Assembly (NCBI GenBank): GCA_027559495.1
Contig: JAMXSV010000004.1
Location: forward strand, 1,663,001 to 1,727,000
Reading direction: 5' to 3'
Origin: Aurifilum marmelostoma
Taxonomy: Eukaryota > Ascomycota > Sordariomycetes > Diaporthales > Cryphonectriaceae
Length of the DNA stretch: 64,000 bases
In this document: positions 46,171-60,100 of the stretch, in pieces
Position numbering within the stretch: position 1 is the stretch's first letter
Layout: each line of letters begins with the position of its first letter
Program-made: the position numbers and the translations under genes
Notes under the pieces: generated by a model
The model's database searches: none
Told to the model about the DNA's origin: nothing
What the model saw: only the letters and a program-made list of their open reading frames with translations

Positions 46171-48880
46171 AGGAGAATTTCTCGTTGTCAATGGCTCACT
46201 TGTCTGCGTTTCCTTCTCGTCTTTTTCTCCTCTCCTTTCTCTGTGATCTACTTTCTAAAGCATGATGTGGCAATCCCGAGACAAGCAGATCCTTCTTGGA
46301 ATCAGGGCTATAGATGGTCAACAGCCATGAAGGCGGTTTTGCTTTGTTTTCTTTTCACTGCGCCAAGGTTGTTATTTTATGAATGTCAGTGTTGTGGTAG
46401 ATCGAGTCATATCCCGCTGAAGGACTTTGAATTCGGAAATCATAACACTGCCATGAAGAAAAGAATTTATTAAGAAAAAAGTTTGTGGACAGGAAGTGTG
46501 ACGGGGTGCATGTGGACCGCAACAACCTGATCACCACCTGGTTTGACATTCGACGTGGACCAACCCGGTTATAAACCTATCCCTCTAAAAAGGGCAACCA
46601 GTTCGTGGACGACAGTACCGTTCCTCGATTTTCTACGGGCCAGGTCCCAATTCCATCAACTTCCTTGTGCTTCTAGTCTTGACAAAACCGACGATGCATC
46701 AGAAATGACTTGTCACCTCACATGATCCAAAGCAAAATACCGCCCTGGCCCAAAAATCGGGCCCCTCAACCACCATACGATGCGTGCGAGAGGGGGGGGG
46801 GAAGGGGGAAAAAAAGAAGAAGAAGAAAAAGTAAAAAAAATTGGCATGGAAACACCCCCCACGAGCCAACCCTCCTCATCTCACGTCCTCCCTAATCAAG
46901 GACGGCACAAAGCCCACCTGCATGCCATCCCCTCCGACCCCCTCCATTCTCCAATCTCTCTGTCGCACCCCCCTCCCCTCCCGGGAAAAAGAAAAAAAAT
47001 TAAAAGTAGACAAGCCACAGTAAGCCGGCGTTCCCCACAACGGTAATCCGTTACCCCCCGGCAGCCCGCGCCGCAGCCACGTGCCGCTCCCCGGTGAGAC
47101 GAACCAAAGTTCAGACGCACCGTTACATTATTCTTTTTCTTCCCTTTTTTCTTCTTCTTGGTTCCGCTCCCCTTCTTTTCGTCTCTGTCAGTTCACGTGG
47201 TCCAACCAACCAAGCAAGCATCACGTCATGTCACATTGCATGGCATCTCTCTGCTGCTATTGCTTCTTCTATTTTATTAATTACTAAGGCCGTGTTTGTC
47301 CCCTCATCCGCCGTCCGGTAGTGGGAAGGATTCGTATAGCACTACATCCCACTAAGCGCCGAGGGTTTCAGAATGCAGTACAACCAGGACTTCTTCTTTT
47401 TCTCCCTCACCAATCACCGCTACTATACGCAAGGGGCGGGGGAGCTTCTTTGATTAGAAAAGCAGGAGGAGGACGGGACGGGTGAAAAGGCAGCGTTCCG
47501 AATGGCGAGATGAGGAGAAGGAGCAGGAGGCGAGAGCCAGTGAAAACAGAACCCCCCCTTTCCCCCCCCCCCCCGTTCCGTTCCCCTCCACCAAGCGGGT
47601 AGGATGTGATAGCGAGGTCGGAGATCCAAGGCGGTAAGTGAACACAGCCAACTACAGCTGCCTTTCTTCGCCAAGCCCCAGCTGCAAGTCTGGGACTACC
47701 CACGAGGGACAATGCGTACATATGGGACAGCGTGACGCCCTAATCGTCCATCCCAGCCGCGCGGCCTGGTCAGGGCCAGCCTAAAGCGGTGAGCTGGGGA
47801 GAAGGGGGGGGGGGGGGGGAAACAGAGAAGAAGAGAAGCAAGAACAGGGGAACGGGTACCAGAAGGAAGGGGGGAACATAAAGGGGGGGGAGGGGGCGGG
47901 TTGAGGGCATCGTGATCACCATCAGCTCTATCCCGCCCGTATCCACCGCGGCTCAGTCGGGTGTCTGGTACGGGGGTTGAAACCTACCCGGGAGGCTTGG
48001 CTCCATATATCAGCAGGAGCGCCATCTTCAGTCTGTCTGTCTCAGACGGCCTGGCTGTTTCCTAAGCCATGGGCGGGAAGGGCGCAGCCACAAGTCCTAT
48101 GCAGGATTGTCGCCCAGCCAGCCACGTTAACGGCAGAGGCGCCCGAGGGGTTCATGCTGATGTAGAATGCAATGTGCTTTTCAGCTCGTGCCCGTCCATC
48201 GTTGGGCTTCAACGGGCCCAATCTTCATACACGCACGGAGCACCCCGGCGGGTTCGCAATTTCAACATGTTTCTTAGTATGTCTCTCTTATTGCCTGCAT
48301 GCATGCATGGGCAGCAAGAGATGTCAGGTGTCATGTACATGGCGCATACGTCGTCGCATACCGCCAAAGGGCCCCTTCTCTGCCAGTGCTTCCTACGCGC
48401 CCGAGTCCCCCCCCTCCCCCGGGATCTTTTTTTCTCACTCTTCTTTTTCTCCACCTCTTCTTCTTTCTCAGCCTCCTTGGCTTGCGCTCGCCGACTGTGG
48501 TCGTCGGTGGTACATCGGTATGAGGAAAAACTTCGCTTGTAAATGCCATTGTTTCAAGAAACGAAAACACAAAAAAGAAAAAAAAAATGCTACCAGGCCT
48601 GTGGAGGCTCCAGTGCTGAACAAACTGGGATGTGTCGCCCCTATGCCAACGCCGATCCTGCTGTTCAACTATCAGAGCGATAGCCGCAGCATCCATCGTC
48701 TTCGTCTAATTATATCCCCACGTATGATTGTAGTTGATGCGTCAATGCCATGCCATTCCACACCATACCATGCACGTGTAAAGTATGAAACACGGCTCGT
48801 CCTCATGGGCTGCCGGCGGCATCATGTTGTTGCACCGTGTCATCAGCTGAGACTCTGCCGAACAATGGAAGGACGGACCT
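46171..48880. other. Gene-free, low-complexity stretch
   Basis: About 2.7 kb. Contains G/C and A runs near 46793-46860, 47556-47573 and 47804-47819. A 280-codon plus-strand frame at 48172-49014 overlaps the opposite gene, has no motif and is probably chance. Confidence 0.5.
47804..47819. repeat. G16 homopolymer run
   Basis: Sixteen consecutive G in the upstream gap, one of many similar runs in the window. Confidence 0.9.
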
Positions 48881-50869
48881 CTAGCCCTGTCTCTTGCCAC
48901 TATCCTTGCCGTCGTCGTGCTGAGAGCTGGTGCTGCCGGTCCTCTGCCTGTCGCCATTTCGTGACTTATCCCTCTCCAGAAGCAGCGTCAGCTGCGACTT
49001 CGATCTTCCCATAGGCGGTGCTGGGGATGGATTCGGCTGTGTGGGAGTAAGTCTGGAGTCGAGGACTGAAGGCCTGCGGATATCTGGCTCGTCGGCGCCC
49101 AGGGGCGGAAGGTCCTCGTTAGGAGGTCGTGCTCGGGGCGTCTCAAAGTCGAAGCCTCCCTTGACTGCGAGCTTCGACATACCCACGACGCTGGGGGATT
49201 TGAAGCTGGCCGCTGAGACCGGTCCCGAGCTCATCCGCCGCGGTTCATTAGACTGCAGTCGCATCATAGCCGGTGGTGCACCGCCCGCGTGTCCGCTGGA
49301 TGGTTTCTGAGTCCCGTTACCTACCACACTTGTCTCCCCCTCTTTCTTGTCTGTGTTGTTGTGGTCTTTGGTAGGATCCAGAGGTTGCACTTCCTTGCGC
49401 CCTATTGCACCATCAAGATTGCCTGTAGAGATGTTGCTTTGAACAGGGGCCAGTTTGGACGAGACTACCACATCTGCGGGCTTCTGTGAGACAGATTTTG
49501 CGCCTTCGCGTGTTTTCCCGGTGCTGGCTTGTAGACTAGGTTCAGGACCGCTGCTTTCTTTCGTCTTCTGTCCCTGAGAAAGAGGCGACGACGTCCGCTT
49601 TGGAGGCTTGCTGTTCATGACAGCGCCCACTCCCGGCTGCTGAGGACCTTTACCCGTAGCCTGCTTGGCTGGGTTAGTGTAAACCGCTGGAAGTTTGCCC
49701 AGCTGCTTGGCGGAAAGTCGTGGCACCTCAGCTCGGGCTGCTGGCAGCTTCCCCAGCTGCTTAGCAGAAAGCTGCGGCACCTCGGCTTGCGACGAAACTT
49801 CCGACACCGCCTGAGGACCCGACGGGTTGTCTTCTCTCGGTGCGGCAATGGATGTCTTATGGAATTGGTCTTGCCTCGGTGTAGGAGAGTTCCCTTCCTT
49901 TACCGTGCTGTCGGAGCCACCTGATCCAACCGAGGACTGCGAGCTCTGTCGGCGGGGGAGGACAGGACGCCTCTTGAGCGCATTGCTTGATGCGACAAAC
50001 TTTTTGCCAGCCACGGACTTCCTGTCCGTCTTCGATGGCGATCTAGTCCTGGGTGCGGGACGGGCGGTGGCGCGGCTCTTGCCTCCATCGTCCGACTGAC
50101 TTGGACCACTGCCGCTCTGCTGAGGCGCGCTGCCCGGTTGTGTGGTCTCGTCCTCGGAATCTGGAACATCAACGAACCGGGCTGTTGGTCTCGGTCCCGA
50201 ATTCGAAGGCCCTCTAGGCTTCTTGAGGATCGGGTGAGATGGCGGCGGTCTCGATGAGGATGGCGCCAGACTCTGCGGTGGTGGCATACTTGTCTGGGAC
50301 TCCCGAACCTTACTGCGCGTCTTCCTCTGGCTCCCGTTCGGGGCCTGCGCCGACCGGTCGGATTCGTGCATACTCCGAGCATGAGGCATCTGCTCGACCG
50401 TGTCAGCTAGAGGTTAAAATCTTGGCAGCAGGATGGCTCACTGGAGGGCGCTTGGGTGGTGGCGGTGGTATGGGTGGTCCCCTGAGGGGGACTGCTGTGG
50501 GACCAGATGCGATCTGCTCCCATAACCTGGCGAGTGTCTTGCCGCTCAAGTGCCGCCTGTCGCTTCCCCAGACATGCCACCAGAAATTCTCAAGACGACC
50601 AGCAGTCGGATCTTGCAATTTCTTGTACATTGACGTATAGGCTGCGAAGGAGGAAAGAGACGATGGTCAGCATGCCTATCATGTCTGTCTTGTTGCCCCA
50701 TGAGCACAGGGGGCCGCCATTTCGAGTCCGTACCATACCAATGCCGATGCACATCTTCCAGTGGAACGACAGGAAGTTTGGAGACTTCGGCATATATCTG
50801 AGGGGAGTCGAACAGCAGGCCAGGAGGCAGGAACAGGGCCAAGACCTCGGCGATCTCTTCGGCAGCCAT
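48881..50869 (-). CDS. AreA N-terminal-like (DUF1752) domain protein without zinc finger
   Basis: Fungal regulator-like protein. Exons 50869-50734, 50641-50442 and 50389-48881 (introns 92 and 52 bases; intron 2 has the branch AGCTGACACG) give 614 residues. Residues about 44-75 (YTSMYKKLQ, GRLENFWWHVWG) fit the short domain called nitrogen regulatory AreA GATA-like: a helix, then RLEN and aromatic residues. No GATA zinc finger or other C-x2-C pair is present. The rest is disordered: Pro-rich (IPPPPPKRPP), Ser/Lys/Arg-rich, with two near-identical 16-residue copies of AEVPxLSAKQLGKLPA at about residues 310-343. The C-terminal part contains KSQLTLLLERDKSR, which may be a helix. In-frame ATG 51058 upstream is an alternative start. 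Function is unknown; in related fungal proteins this domain occurs in proteins linked to nutrient or glucose signalling. Confidence 0.78.
49674..49790 (-). repeat. Tandem duplication inside the AreA-N-like gene
   Basis: Two diverged copies of a roughly 50-base unit encoding AEVPxLSAKQLGKLPA. Both copies are in frame, with mostly synonymous differences by eye. Confidence 0.75.
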
Positions 50870-51708
50870 CTTCGAAAGGACAAGAGGCGATGCTCGACGG
50901 GTAAGCCCGGTAATTGATGGCCTCGCTGGAAAAAGCCGTGAGGAAGAGGCACCGCTGTCAGACAGACATGATCTGCGCGGTCCTGAGATGTTCGAGGGAT
51001 AGAGAGGATTTCTGAGCGCAGGTCTACGCCCACCAAGGCCAGGATCAGCTGCTATCATGCAGGTCAGGGCTGTGGATAGCGAGACAAGCCGAGCCTAGAT
51101 GAGATATCGGACGCTGTTGGGGGTCTGATACGAGCTTTTGAACGAGGCACAGCGTCCTCAACGTGCCTGCATGGACGATAGGGTTGCAGGTGCAGTCGAA
51201 GCGCGATCGAAGTGTGACCTCCGAGTCACCCTCGGCGGTGAGGGGCAGAGGGGCGAGAGAACTGGCACGAAGGAGCAGGCCAAGGTACGGAGGTTTGCAG
51301 CGCAGGAGAGGTGGCTGCTGCTGTCTGCGTGGGATGCGAGGTATCGCGAACTGGCTGACAATGATGTAATTCTGGCTGCCTGTCCTACACCGCCGGAGCG
51401 AGAGACTCAATTCAGATGTTATGGCTGGCTGGTTTTGCGTAGTAACAGGACGAGGGGGGGGGGCTGGCTTGCAGACCCAAAGTAAAGAGAAAGGGAAGGA
51501 AAAGAAAGAGCGGAGGAGAGGAAGAAAATTAAAAACAAGGAAGGAAAGACCAGATCAGTACGGAGACGCCGACGCGTAAATTGAATGAAAGTCGGGCTGT
51601 GACCAAGGCAAATGGATACAGAACGGGCCTGGACACTAGTAATGAGAGGACATGGGAAGGATGCGGTGTAGAGAGCGAGTCCAGGGCGTTTTGAGATATC
51701 GTAAGTAT

Positions 51709-51729
51709 GTGTGTGTGTGTGTGTGTGTG
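51709..51729. repeat. (GT)n microsatellite
   Basis: About ten GT repeats, followed by imperfect GTGTGTG stretches up to about 51770. Confidence 0.9.
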
Positions 51730-54700
51730 CGTCTGTGTGGTGTGTGTGTCTCGGTGTGCTTGTGTGTGTGGATGCGTTGTTGCCCCCTTTTTTTTTTCCT
51801 TTCTGGTGTGCGTCAGGAAAAAGACGCCTAACGGGCGAATGCCCGATTTGGCAATTCACTTATACGTGGAAATCCGTAATACCAACAAGGAGGTGTGCAG
51901 AACGAGGTGGGATTGGAATCGATGTCGTTATCCGTTTTGTGAGAAGTGACAGATTCTCCAACACAGCGAGATGGTACTGTCAGTTTCAGTTGTGGAACCC
52001 AGTCATTAGACTGAAAATGAGAGAGTGAGAAAGCTGGTGTCAAAGCCCAAAAGAGAATTGGGCCATATGGTATTGATAACAGGGAAGAAAAAAAGAGGGA
52101 AAAAAAAAAAGGTGTCTGTACGAGGAGGGGTGGGTAGGGAAGGAGGGAGCGAGACAGATGTGTGTGTGAGTGTTCTCTCTCGGTTTGGGGGTAGAGACAA
52201 GGTGCAGGCCTGGTCTGAAGAAGGGAGCTGGGTGCTGCCTATCTGGTTGAGGAAACAGGCACCCAGAGCGGCTCATCAAAGATCAATGTTCTTGAAGGGC
52301 AGGGGGGGGGAAATTCCAGCCTTGGGCCTGACCAAGCCCCACTTTTTCCCACAGGGTAATCAGGATGAGCTGCCGCGGGAGGTGGGCCGCTAACAAGTCC
52401 CTAAAGGTCCCTAAAAGGTCCCAGCGGGCAAAGAAAAGCAGCAGAACCCCAGGGGGTCCACTGCATAGACCAAGATGGGGGGCCGTGGTAATGTAGTGGT
52501 AATGGTGGTGGTTGTTGTCCTTCTGCTAAAGCTGTAGAGGGCAGGCATGAGGGGAGGAGGAAGAAGAAAAAAAAGGGGGGGGGGGGGGCAGTGAAGGAGA
52601 TATACGGAGCCCAGGTATGACGGGACTGCTGTGCTGTATCGTATTCTGTCCTCCTTCTCTACATTCTTTCAGTTGCTCCGGTCTCAATTCTCTAGTCACA
52701 GAGCACGGTGTGTGTTGTGTCATGGTGCCATGGTATTGATTTGGTGCTATGTACCGTGAGCCTTGGACGCATAGCTAGCAAAGTACTTGACACCTCGAGA
52801 AGCAAGGGAGGCCAGTCCCAGCAGCTTTCTATCAGGGAGGTCCCTGTGGCCCTCTACCCTTCGACCTCGCTCAAAGACAGTCCAGTCTAAAGTCGACCTT
52901 CTTGATTAATCTGGATCATGAGGTCGCCTATTGCTACCTGAGCCGGCTGCTATCTGGATCCGGCCAGGCTTGTTTGGGTATATTCTTTTTTTTTTTAATC
53001 AGAGAGATATATAAACTCTTATCTACCTCCCTCTGATGACGAACCTACTACTATAATAGATACAATGGTCATGTGCATTCCCCTGCGGAAGCTGCCGAGC
53101 AAGGCCGTCAATTTAGATCCCAGGACCTAGACATGCCAGGTACTAGGATCCGGGAAGGGGTCAGCAGAGAAACCTCGAAATGGATAATGTACATGCTACG
53201 GCTGCAAAGGGCGTCGGGACATTACTACATACCAAAGTAGTACCAAACTACTACCTTTTGTAGAGACTCGGCCCTGCTGTAGTACTTGTGACAGAGGAAT
53301 TGGGTACAAGAGCCCGCACTGTTTCTTTTCCCTTTTCCTTTCATTATCCATTTCAGGGGGAGGTGGGTATCAGAAGCAGTCCCGCGAAGTGGTTTTCTAT
53401 TTTAAAATCCACTACCATCGTTTCGTTTCGTGTTGGCGTGAGGCTCAGACCGTGGTAAGCATAAGTACAGACGCATTCCCGACAGCATGTATGTACTGTA
53501 GCATGTACCGCGTACTTACCCTTCAGCCCTGACGTGCTGAGATCAAACGGGCTGAGGGGAATTGCTCCGCACCAAGGGAGATACTGCAGATCGATCTGCA
53601 TGTCACGGGATCAGGCATGCAAGTACGGCCCTCCAGGCCAAATACCACATGCCGAAAGTACTTATGTACCATGACATGCTAATGTTCCCGTGCCTGCCAC
53701 TTTGCCATCCAACACCTTGCAAACCCCAATATGCTGGCAGGAGCGGTCAGCAGCCCGAGCCAAGAAAGAAGGAAGGAAAGAAAAAGAAGAATCAAAATAA
53801 AGACAGGCCACAGGGATGACGGCCCACCCGTGAGGAGCACGCCTCGCGGCTTGCACCATACACTATATCAGCTGCAGTATGGTACATCGCGATGGTCGAA
53901 GTTTGGGAAGGAAGGCAAGAAGTCCCAAAAGTGCGTCCAGGGCGTAGGTTTCATTGGTGGGGCCTCGTCCGTTGTGTGCCGCAACAGGTGGCCACATAAT
54001 ACCTAGGTACCTAGGTACGGACCCGCCATTCGCAACTGCCAACCTCGACTTCTACCAGCCTGCCGTCACCCTTGCCGTCGTCATCATCACGTAAACCTCT
54101 TCCCGTCGTTTCAATGACACCAGCCCTGGATCTGACACTGAAGAGCTGGACCACCTCGCTCTGAACCCATATGACCTGGTCCATATCCGATGGGCATCGT
54201 CATCTTACCCTGCGAGACGCTGGAAGGTGACGCATCTCACATCCGCTGGCGTCCTCTTTTCCGGGGCACGACATTCGCCTGTGCGACCTAGTCGTATCGC
54301 TCCTTTGTTTTCTGCTTCCTCTTCCCCCCGTTGTTTCTCGTCTTCCTTCTTCTGCTCTGTATCATGTGCCCCTTATCTGGATCCTTTGTGTCCTCGGTTC
54401 CACCTCATTTCCAGCTTCAGCCCTCTTTACTCACTCGCCAGGAACAGGCCTCGGCTTAGGCTACCGGCGAACCTTAAAATTCCACGCCGACCCCTTAGCC
54501 TTCAGATACCGCCGTCATCAGTTACGATGGTCCCAAGGAATAACAATCACGAGCTATAGTAGTCAGTCAGTGGCAGCCCAACTGTTACATGGTACCACCA
54601 ATTACAGCAGCAGCTCCGCTCACGGCACGTCAAGTGCCGTGACAGCTCGGCCGTAAGAGCTGGCTCTTCGTTCTGCTGCTGCGCTCCTATGTCGAATCAA

Positions 54701-56799
54701 CTGACCAGAGTTCTCTTGAAACTCTGGCGGGTCATGCCACAACATTGAGCTTTAGACATGCCTTGCCCTCGAAAACCAGCCCACTCTTTGGGCCTTGACA
54801 GGTTGATTAAAATATCCGCAGACCCCCATTGCGTCCACCGTTTATCCTCAAGGGGTAAATCATGGTCACCACCAGTCCCGCTCGGTATCCCGCAGAGGAA
54901 GCTGAGCCAGGAAACCTCGGACCTTATTATCTCCCCAATTTGGGACGTCGGGCACCAATCCTGGTTATAATGGTTCCGCGTCCCACCATGGTTTTGCTCC
55001 TGGAAGCATGGAAGGGCATCGAGCACACAAGGGGCGCACCGAGACGACCCCACAGGCGTCGCCAGCTTTGGTTCCTGTCCTGTCGGGCCTTTGCATGTGA
55101 AGGTTCCGAGCTTCTCCGGTTACCTGCACACAAGCTAGGCCGGTCGTTCCCTTGCCCCACGTTCAGCGTATGCGCCCTGCAAGCACTTGACCCTCCCGCG
55201 CATGGATTTGTTCTAGAATCTCAGGCATTAGTGCATTCCTCCTCCAGGCGGCCCGCGGCTTTATCAAGCGAGGTCTTGGTACCCTGGCCTCGGCATGACA
55301 GGAGCATGGCTGAGTGCTGACGACTGAATGACCAGTGGCGACCGCAAGTCGTCTTTCTTATTTTCTTTCTCTTCTATAGCGAAAAGATCCTCACGGGCCT
55401 TGCTGCCGGTGCTCAGAGAGGGAAACAACGCCGGGCCCCCATGCACCAAACATGCCGTCGTTACCCGTGTCGAAGCCACCTAGCTTCATGATTTATTTGT
55501 TTTTACGAGCTTCTCATCCTAATCAGCAGGTCTCCTTGGACCCACCAACACGGCACATAGTTTGGTGCATATCGCTCCCAGTGCCAATCATGCCGTGCCA
55601 GGAGCCACTGGCCGATTGATTGTGGCGCACGCGCGCGACTGAGAGCCATCTCACGTATTAAAATGCTTTGTTCTTCCTCCCCTTCCTTTCCAGCACTGCA
55701 AGGATGACAGGAGACCCCCACAGATTTAACTCCCTGGACAATCAGCCACTGCGAGCCAGTTCTTGGCTCTTTATCACAGCAAAAGTCTATCCCCCATGGT
55801 CTCGACCTGCTTCGTATAAGTAGCCAAAATGTGCAGCCGGCTCGCCTTCGGCTGTGAGAGCCCGGATACCATGGTCCCATGAGGGTTATGTCACACCCTG
55901 CTCTGAAACAACCGAGGTGTAAGCCATTATGAGCACGACTTTCGGCTGCGGCAGCTTTGGATACTCCTCCCCTGCCCAGGCGGAGGAGGCTCGATCAGTC
56001 AGGCCCCAAGGATCCGGCAAAAGGGCCCCCCTCGGGTACAAAGCCGCCAGCCTTGCCCGGGCGGTGTCGTCTGATCAGTTCCTGCGCGGAGACAGGAGGT
56101 CGTGTGACCCCAGCCCCTGGCGGAAAATACATACCACTTACCCGTAATGTGATCCCATTTAGACAACACTACCTACCACCTGCGAGCCGTCGATCATTCG
56201 AAATCTTGCGAGTTTCTTCTTACAGAACGCACTGTCCACACTGGCCCTCGCTCAAACCCAACTTGGCGTCCGACTCGGAATAACTTGACTCTGCCTCGAG
56301 TTTCGATGGTACAATGGCGACTGACCAGATCGCTCTCGGTCTCTCCATCCCTCCTTCGCCCGTCAGATATACTACGTTCTGTCTCCTGACCACCTTCTCT
56401 CTTCTCCAATCTCGGAGTGTGGCCCAATCCCGGTCAGTCCGATCTTCTGTGGGGGTTCTAGAATAATGAGATGAATGTAGATCAATGTCCGCTTGTAATT
56501 ATTAAAACAAAAATAAATAAAAAAAAGAAAGGGAAAAAGACGAAAGGACAATACTTCATTAATGACAGGTCTTCTCATCAGGCCTCATAGCAAGCAGCGT
56601 CTATACATCGGATCACAATGTGCATATGTAAACAGATATTAGCAAAGAGCAGGGCTGATCTTTCGACAATGGATCTCGAAAGCAACTAAAATATCATTTT
56701 GTATGTGTCTGTTACCAGGATTCAAGATCCGACAAGCGCATCTAATCTGCAGGAACCATAATGCCCACTCCAGTCTGACAGGTCTGGCGTCAGCGTGTC

Positions 56800-56827
56800 C
56801 ACACACACACACACACACACACACACA
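56800..56827. repeat. (CA)n microsatellite
   Basis: About fourteen CA repeats, uninterrupted. Confidence 0.92.
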
Positions 56828-57167
56828 GGAAGCTCTGAGGGGGGAAAGCTGGTGTATTCATCTGCGTCACTTTGGGGTCGGTCACAAACCTACTGTTCCT
56901 GGATGGCACCCACCCACCCATCTCAGCCACAACGTGCAATCCCTTTGCATGTCATTTGCCTTTTTTGCCCTTTCTCCCCATTACGAACAACCAGCAAAGA
57001 CCCAACTGTTCCCTTGTAAATCTTCCGAGTATCTCTGTGATCAAGGTCGAGCTCCCATGTTCGAACCACATTGGCAGCCTCGTGTTGGCACTGCGTTGCC
57101 GGTCAGAAGGAGCTGATCGTATTTACCACCAAGAACCCATCCCACGCCGACTTCCGCCTGCAAACCT

Positions 57168-57185
57168 CCCCCCCCCCCCCCCCCC
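57168..57185. repeat. C18 homopolymer run
   Basis: Eighteen consecutive C bases in the gene-free region. Confidence 0.9.
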
Positions 57186-60100
57186 GGGCAAGGGACGCCT
57201 CTCTTCTTCCCCACGGGGAATGAGACCATTTCTAGCCTGCATGACCATCTTCATCCCGCGGGGAGGCACCGCCCTGGTCGTGTGTCTCAGCACTTGGCGT
57301 ACTCCTTCCCAACACCAATGGATCCCGCACGGGACACGGGTGAGCCTTGTCGGCAGACCAGCGGTGGCTGGGAGGAGGGTATACCCCTTGATTGTGTTTC
57401 AGAAGGAGATTTATCTTTCTGCCCAACAAACTTCGACAATCGAAAAGCGATCATTGTTCCACCACCGCATGACGCTCAGCGCGGGACCACCTCCGTCAAG
57501 GATGGGAGACCAGCAGCGCCAGGTGCCCAATTGAACAACAACTAATGTCTTCCCATTTTATCAGGACCGGTGGCGTTTTCTGCGAGTATACGCGTTACTA
57601 TCCCATATAAAAAAAAAAAACATAGTGGCAAGCCGGCGTTCAGGAATCGTGGAGTTGTCACACCCAATATCGCGCCCCACAATACACCTGCTCAGGCGAC
57701 TTGTCTCGCTGCGATCAGCGTGATGGAGGCGAGTGAGGTTGGCTGAGAAACCGGGGTTATTAATTAGCTTATACCTTGCCAGCCCGCACCTTCGGCATTT
57801 TGTTTTCCAATGATATGATCTCGCCGCCTGCCCAGCACCAACCTGATGTGCCAGGGTCGGCATAAAGGTCTGAGCGACCGGTGAAGGCACGGCTCCGCAT
57901 CGCCTTCGGATCACCATGTCACATTGACCAACCCAGCATATGCCCGCGGCCACGCCCAAAGCAGAAATAAACTTGTGAGACGGCGTGTTTTGAATCCCAC
58001 GTGTATCATGTGATCCTCCCTCGCCTGAGGTCTGGAAAATGCCGAGGGATCCCCATACCGTCGCTCTGTATGATTGTCTCCCGAGGTTCAGCAGGCATGC
58101 CGATGTTCTAGGACGTTCTGAGGCAAAAGCTCAACGTGATTGTGCTGTTGGACCTGCGGCACTACACTCTCTCGCCCTGTGTCGGCGTTTATTCCTCCGC
58201 CTCTATACACTTTTCTCAATCCTGGCTTCTCTCATGTCCGTTCTCAAGAGGACCGGGGATGGAGGTGAGACGGTCCGAGGATTGAGACGAAGATGGAAAG
58301 ATGCTGTACAAGAGATGGGCTAAGAATAGAGCTGCACCCACGCCATGGAAGGAGTGTAAGTATAACCTAAACTCCCGAGCTCACTGAGCGTCCCGTCTTG
58401 GTCTTGCAGACACGTGTATCCGAAGGCCTGATCATCTTCTACGAACCTTGTCCAGCAACACATGAAGCTTGGACACAACGAGGGGGTTCTGCCTCGTTGA
58501 AACAAGAGTGGGATGTACTCCATTGAGCCATCTGAGCCTGGGGGGGCCCTGGCTCTCCGTCTCGCAGTAGTAACCTTTTGCTGGTCCCTGACGTGTGCCA
58601 ACTCCACCCTCGAACCGGAACAGATGCGCTCTCACCACGGTGTTCCGCGCTCAGCTGACTTGATACATACGCCGAAAGCAACCGGGAAGTTTTGCCTTTG
58701 CTGCGCGCGCGTGTGCGTATGCCCCGCGAACTTGTTTTCATTGCCCAGTAGGAAAACTCGAGTCCATGCGGGAGCCAAGCCTACCGGGGCCATCGCTTTT
58801 CTCTTTGTTCGCGATATTTTGCCCAACATGTTGATGCAGGTGTCTGCTGGTAGCGTGGACGTGAGTTGGATTAAGGGTTCTGTCGAGGACTTGTCGACCA
58901 GGGCATTCCTTCCCCTCCCCTCCCCCAACAAAGGCAAAAAACCCTCACTCGGTCTTCTTCATCTCCCCTCGTTCTCTTTTCCATTTTCTCCTCCCTTTTC
59001 CTTACTTACTCTTCAATAGACAAGTATGTCCCAATAAAACGATGTGACATGTTCCCGTAAAAATAACTTTGGAAGTTTAAACAAGGACCCTCGTGAGATC
59101 ACACGTGGACAGGCATCAGGATGCATATAGGCAGATACTCTCTGCAAGTATTTTGTATCAACGCTCATGGAAGTCAGTCCAACGATTTGACGAATCACAT
59201 ACTGACTTGGTGCAATCGGTCAGAACATCCTATATCCTGAACTGCCAAACCCCCCCCAAAAAAAAAACCGGCATATGGTCGATCACTTAATCGTTATCAG
59301 TTTGAGTCCTGGATTTGCGTTCCTCTTTCATAATACTTACCAATTTCCTGATAATGAGCATTGAGCAGCCATTGGCAGAGCCCGGCAAAGATCAGCTACT
59401 GAATCCAGTCAGGAAAAATGGACTAATAAACCTGTGCCCAAAGATGACAATGAGCTCTCTGTGGTTGACCCCCCCCCCCACCGAGTGCTTAGACAGGCAA
59501 CTCAAAAGATCCTCCTTCGTCCATCGCCTGGGCGTGGGGGTTTCGCACACATGACCGCCCCAGCGCGGAATTCAGAACTCGTATCAGGGCTTTTGTTATA
59601 ATTATTTGAAATCAGGAACAGGACTAGGCGGGGGTTTTTTTTTTCTTTTTCGGTTTTGAAGGATGGACGACATAGTGCAGGCATTATGAGGCCCATGATA
59701 TTGATATACATTCGCATTGTGGGTGTTTGGTCTTCTGAATGAATGTGTTGTGGATGGACATCTGGCGTAGTAATTATGCTAGAAACTTTTACTGCTCGCT
59801 ATGCATTGACCATGGGTGCAGTATGGACAATATCCAGAATCAAGCTGATGCATCACGTGAATCACTTGGGGAGGTATGTAGACAACGCCTCATTAGGAGG
59901 AGCAGTACTCAGCAGGGGACTGTGCCTCCTTGAACATAAGCTATGACCAATGGTTGCCATCCATATCCATCAATTTTCCCCCTCAAAGATGATGAGTAGT
60001 AGTGACACATCTCACGCCGCCCCCAACATAATCGTTTATTCTCTACGACAGTGCCATGTGTAGTTCAAAGACAACAGGCCCTCATGATACCATATATAAA

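Noticed and set aside
48172..49014. 280-codon plus-strand frame
   Set aside because: Its 3' part is antisense to the AreA-N-like gene; the rest is low-complexity with no family sign.
57055..57085. GTTCGAACC resembling a tRNA T-loop
   Set aside because: The flanks do not form a T stem, and no acceptor or anticodon arm fits around it.
56872..57534. 220-codon plus-strand frame
   Set aside because: Runs through the C18 tract and shows no domain, so openness is likely chance.
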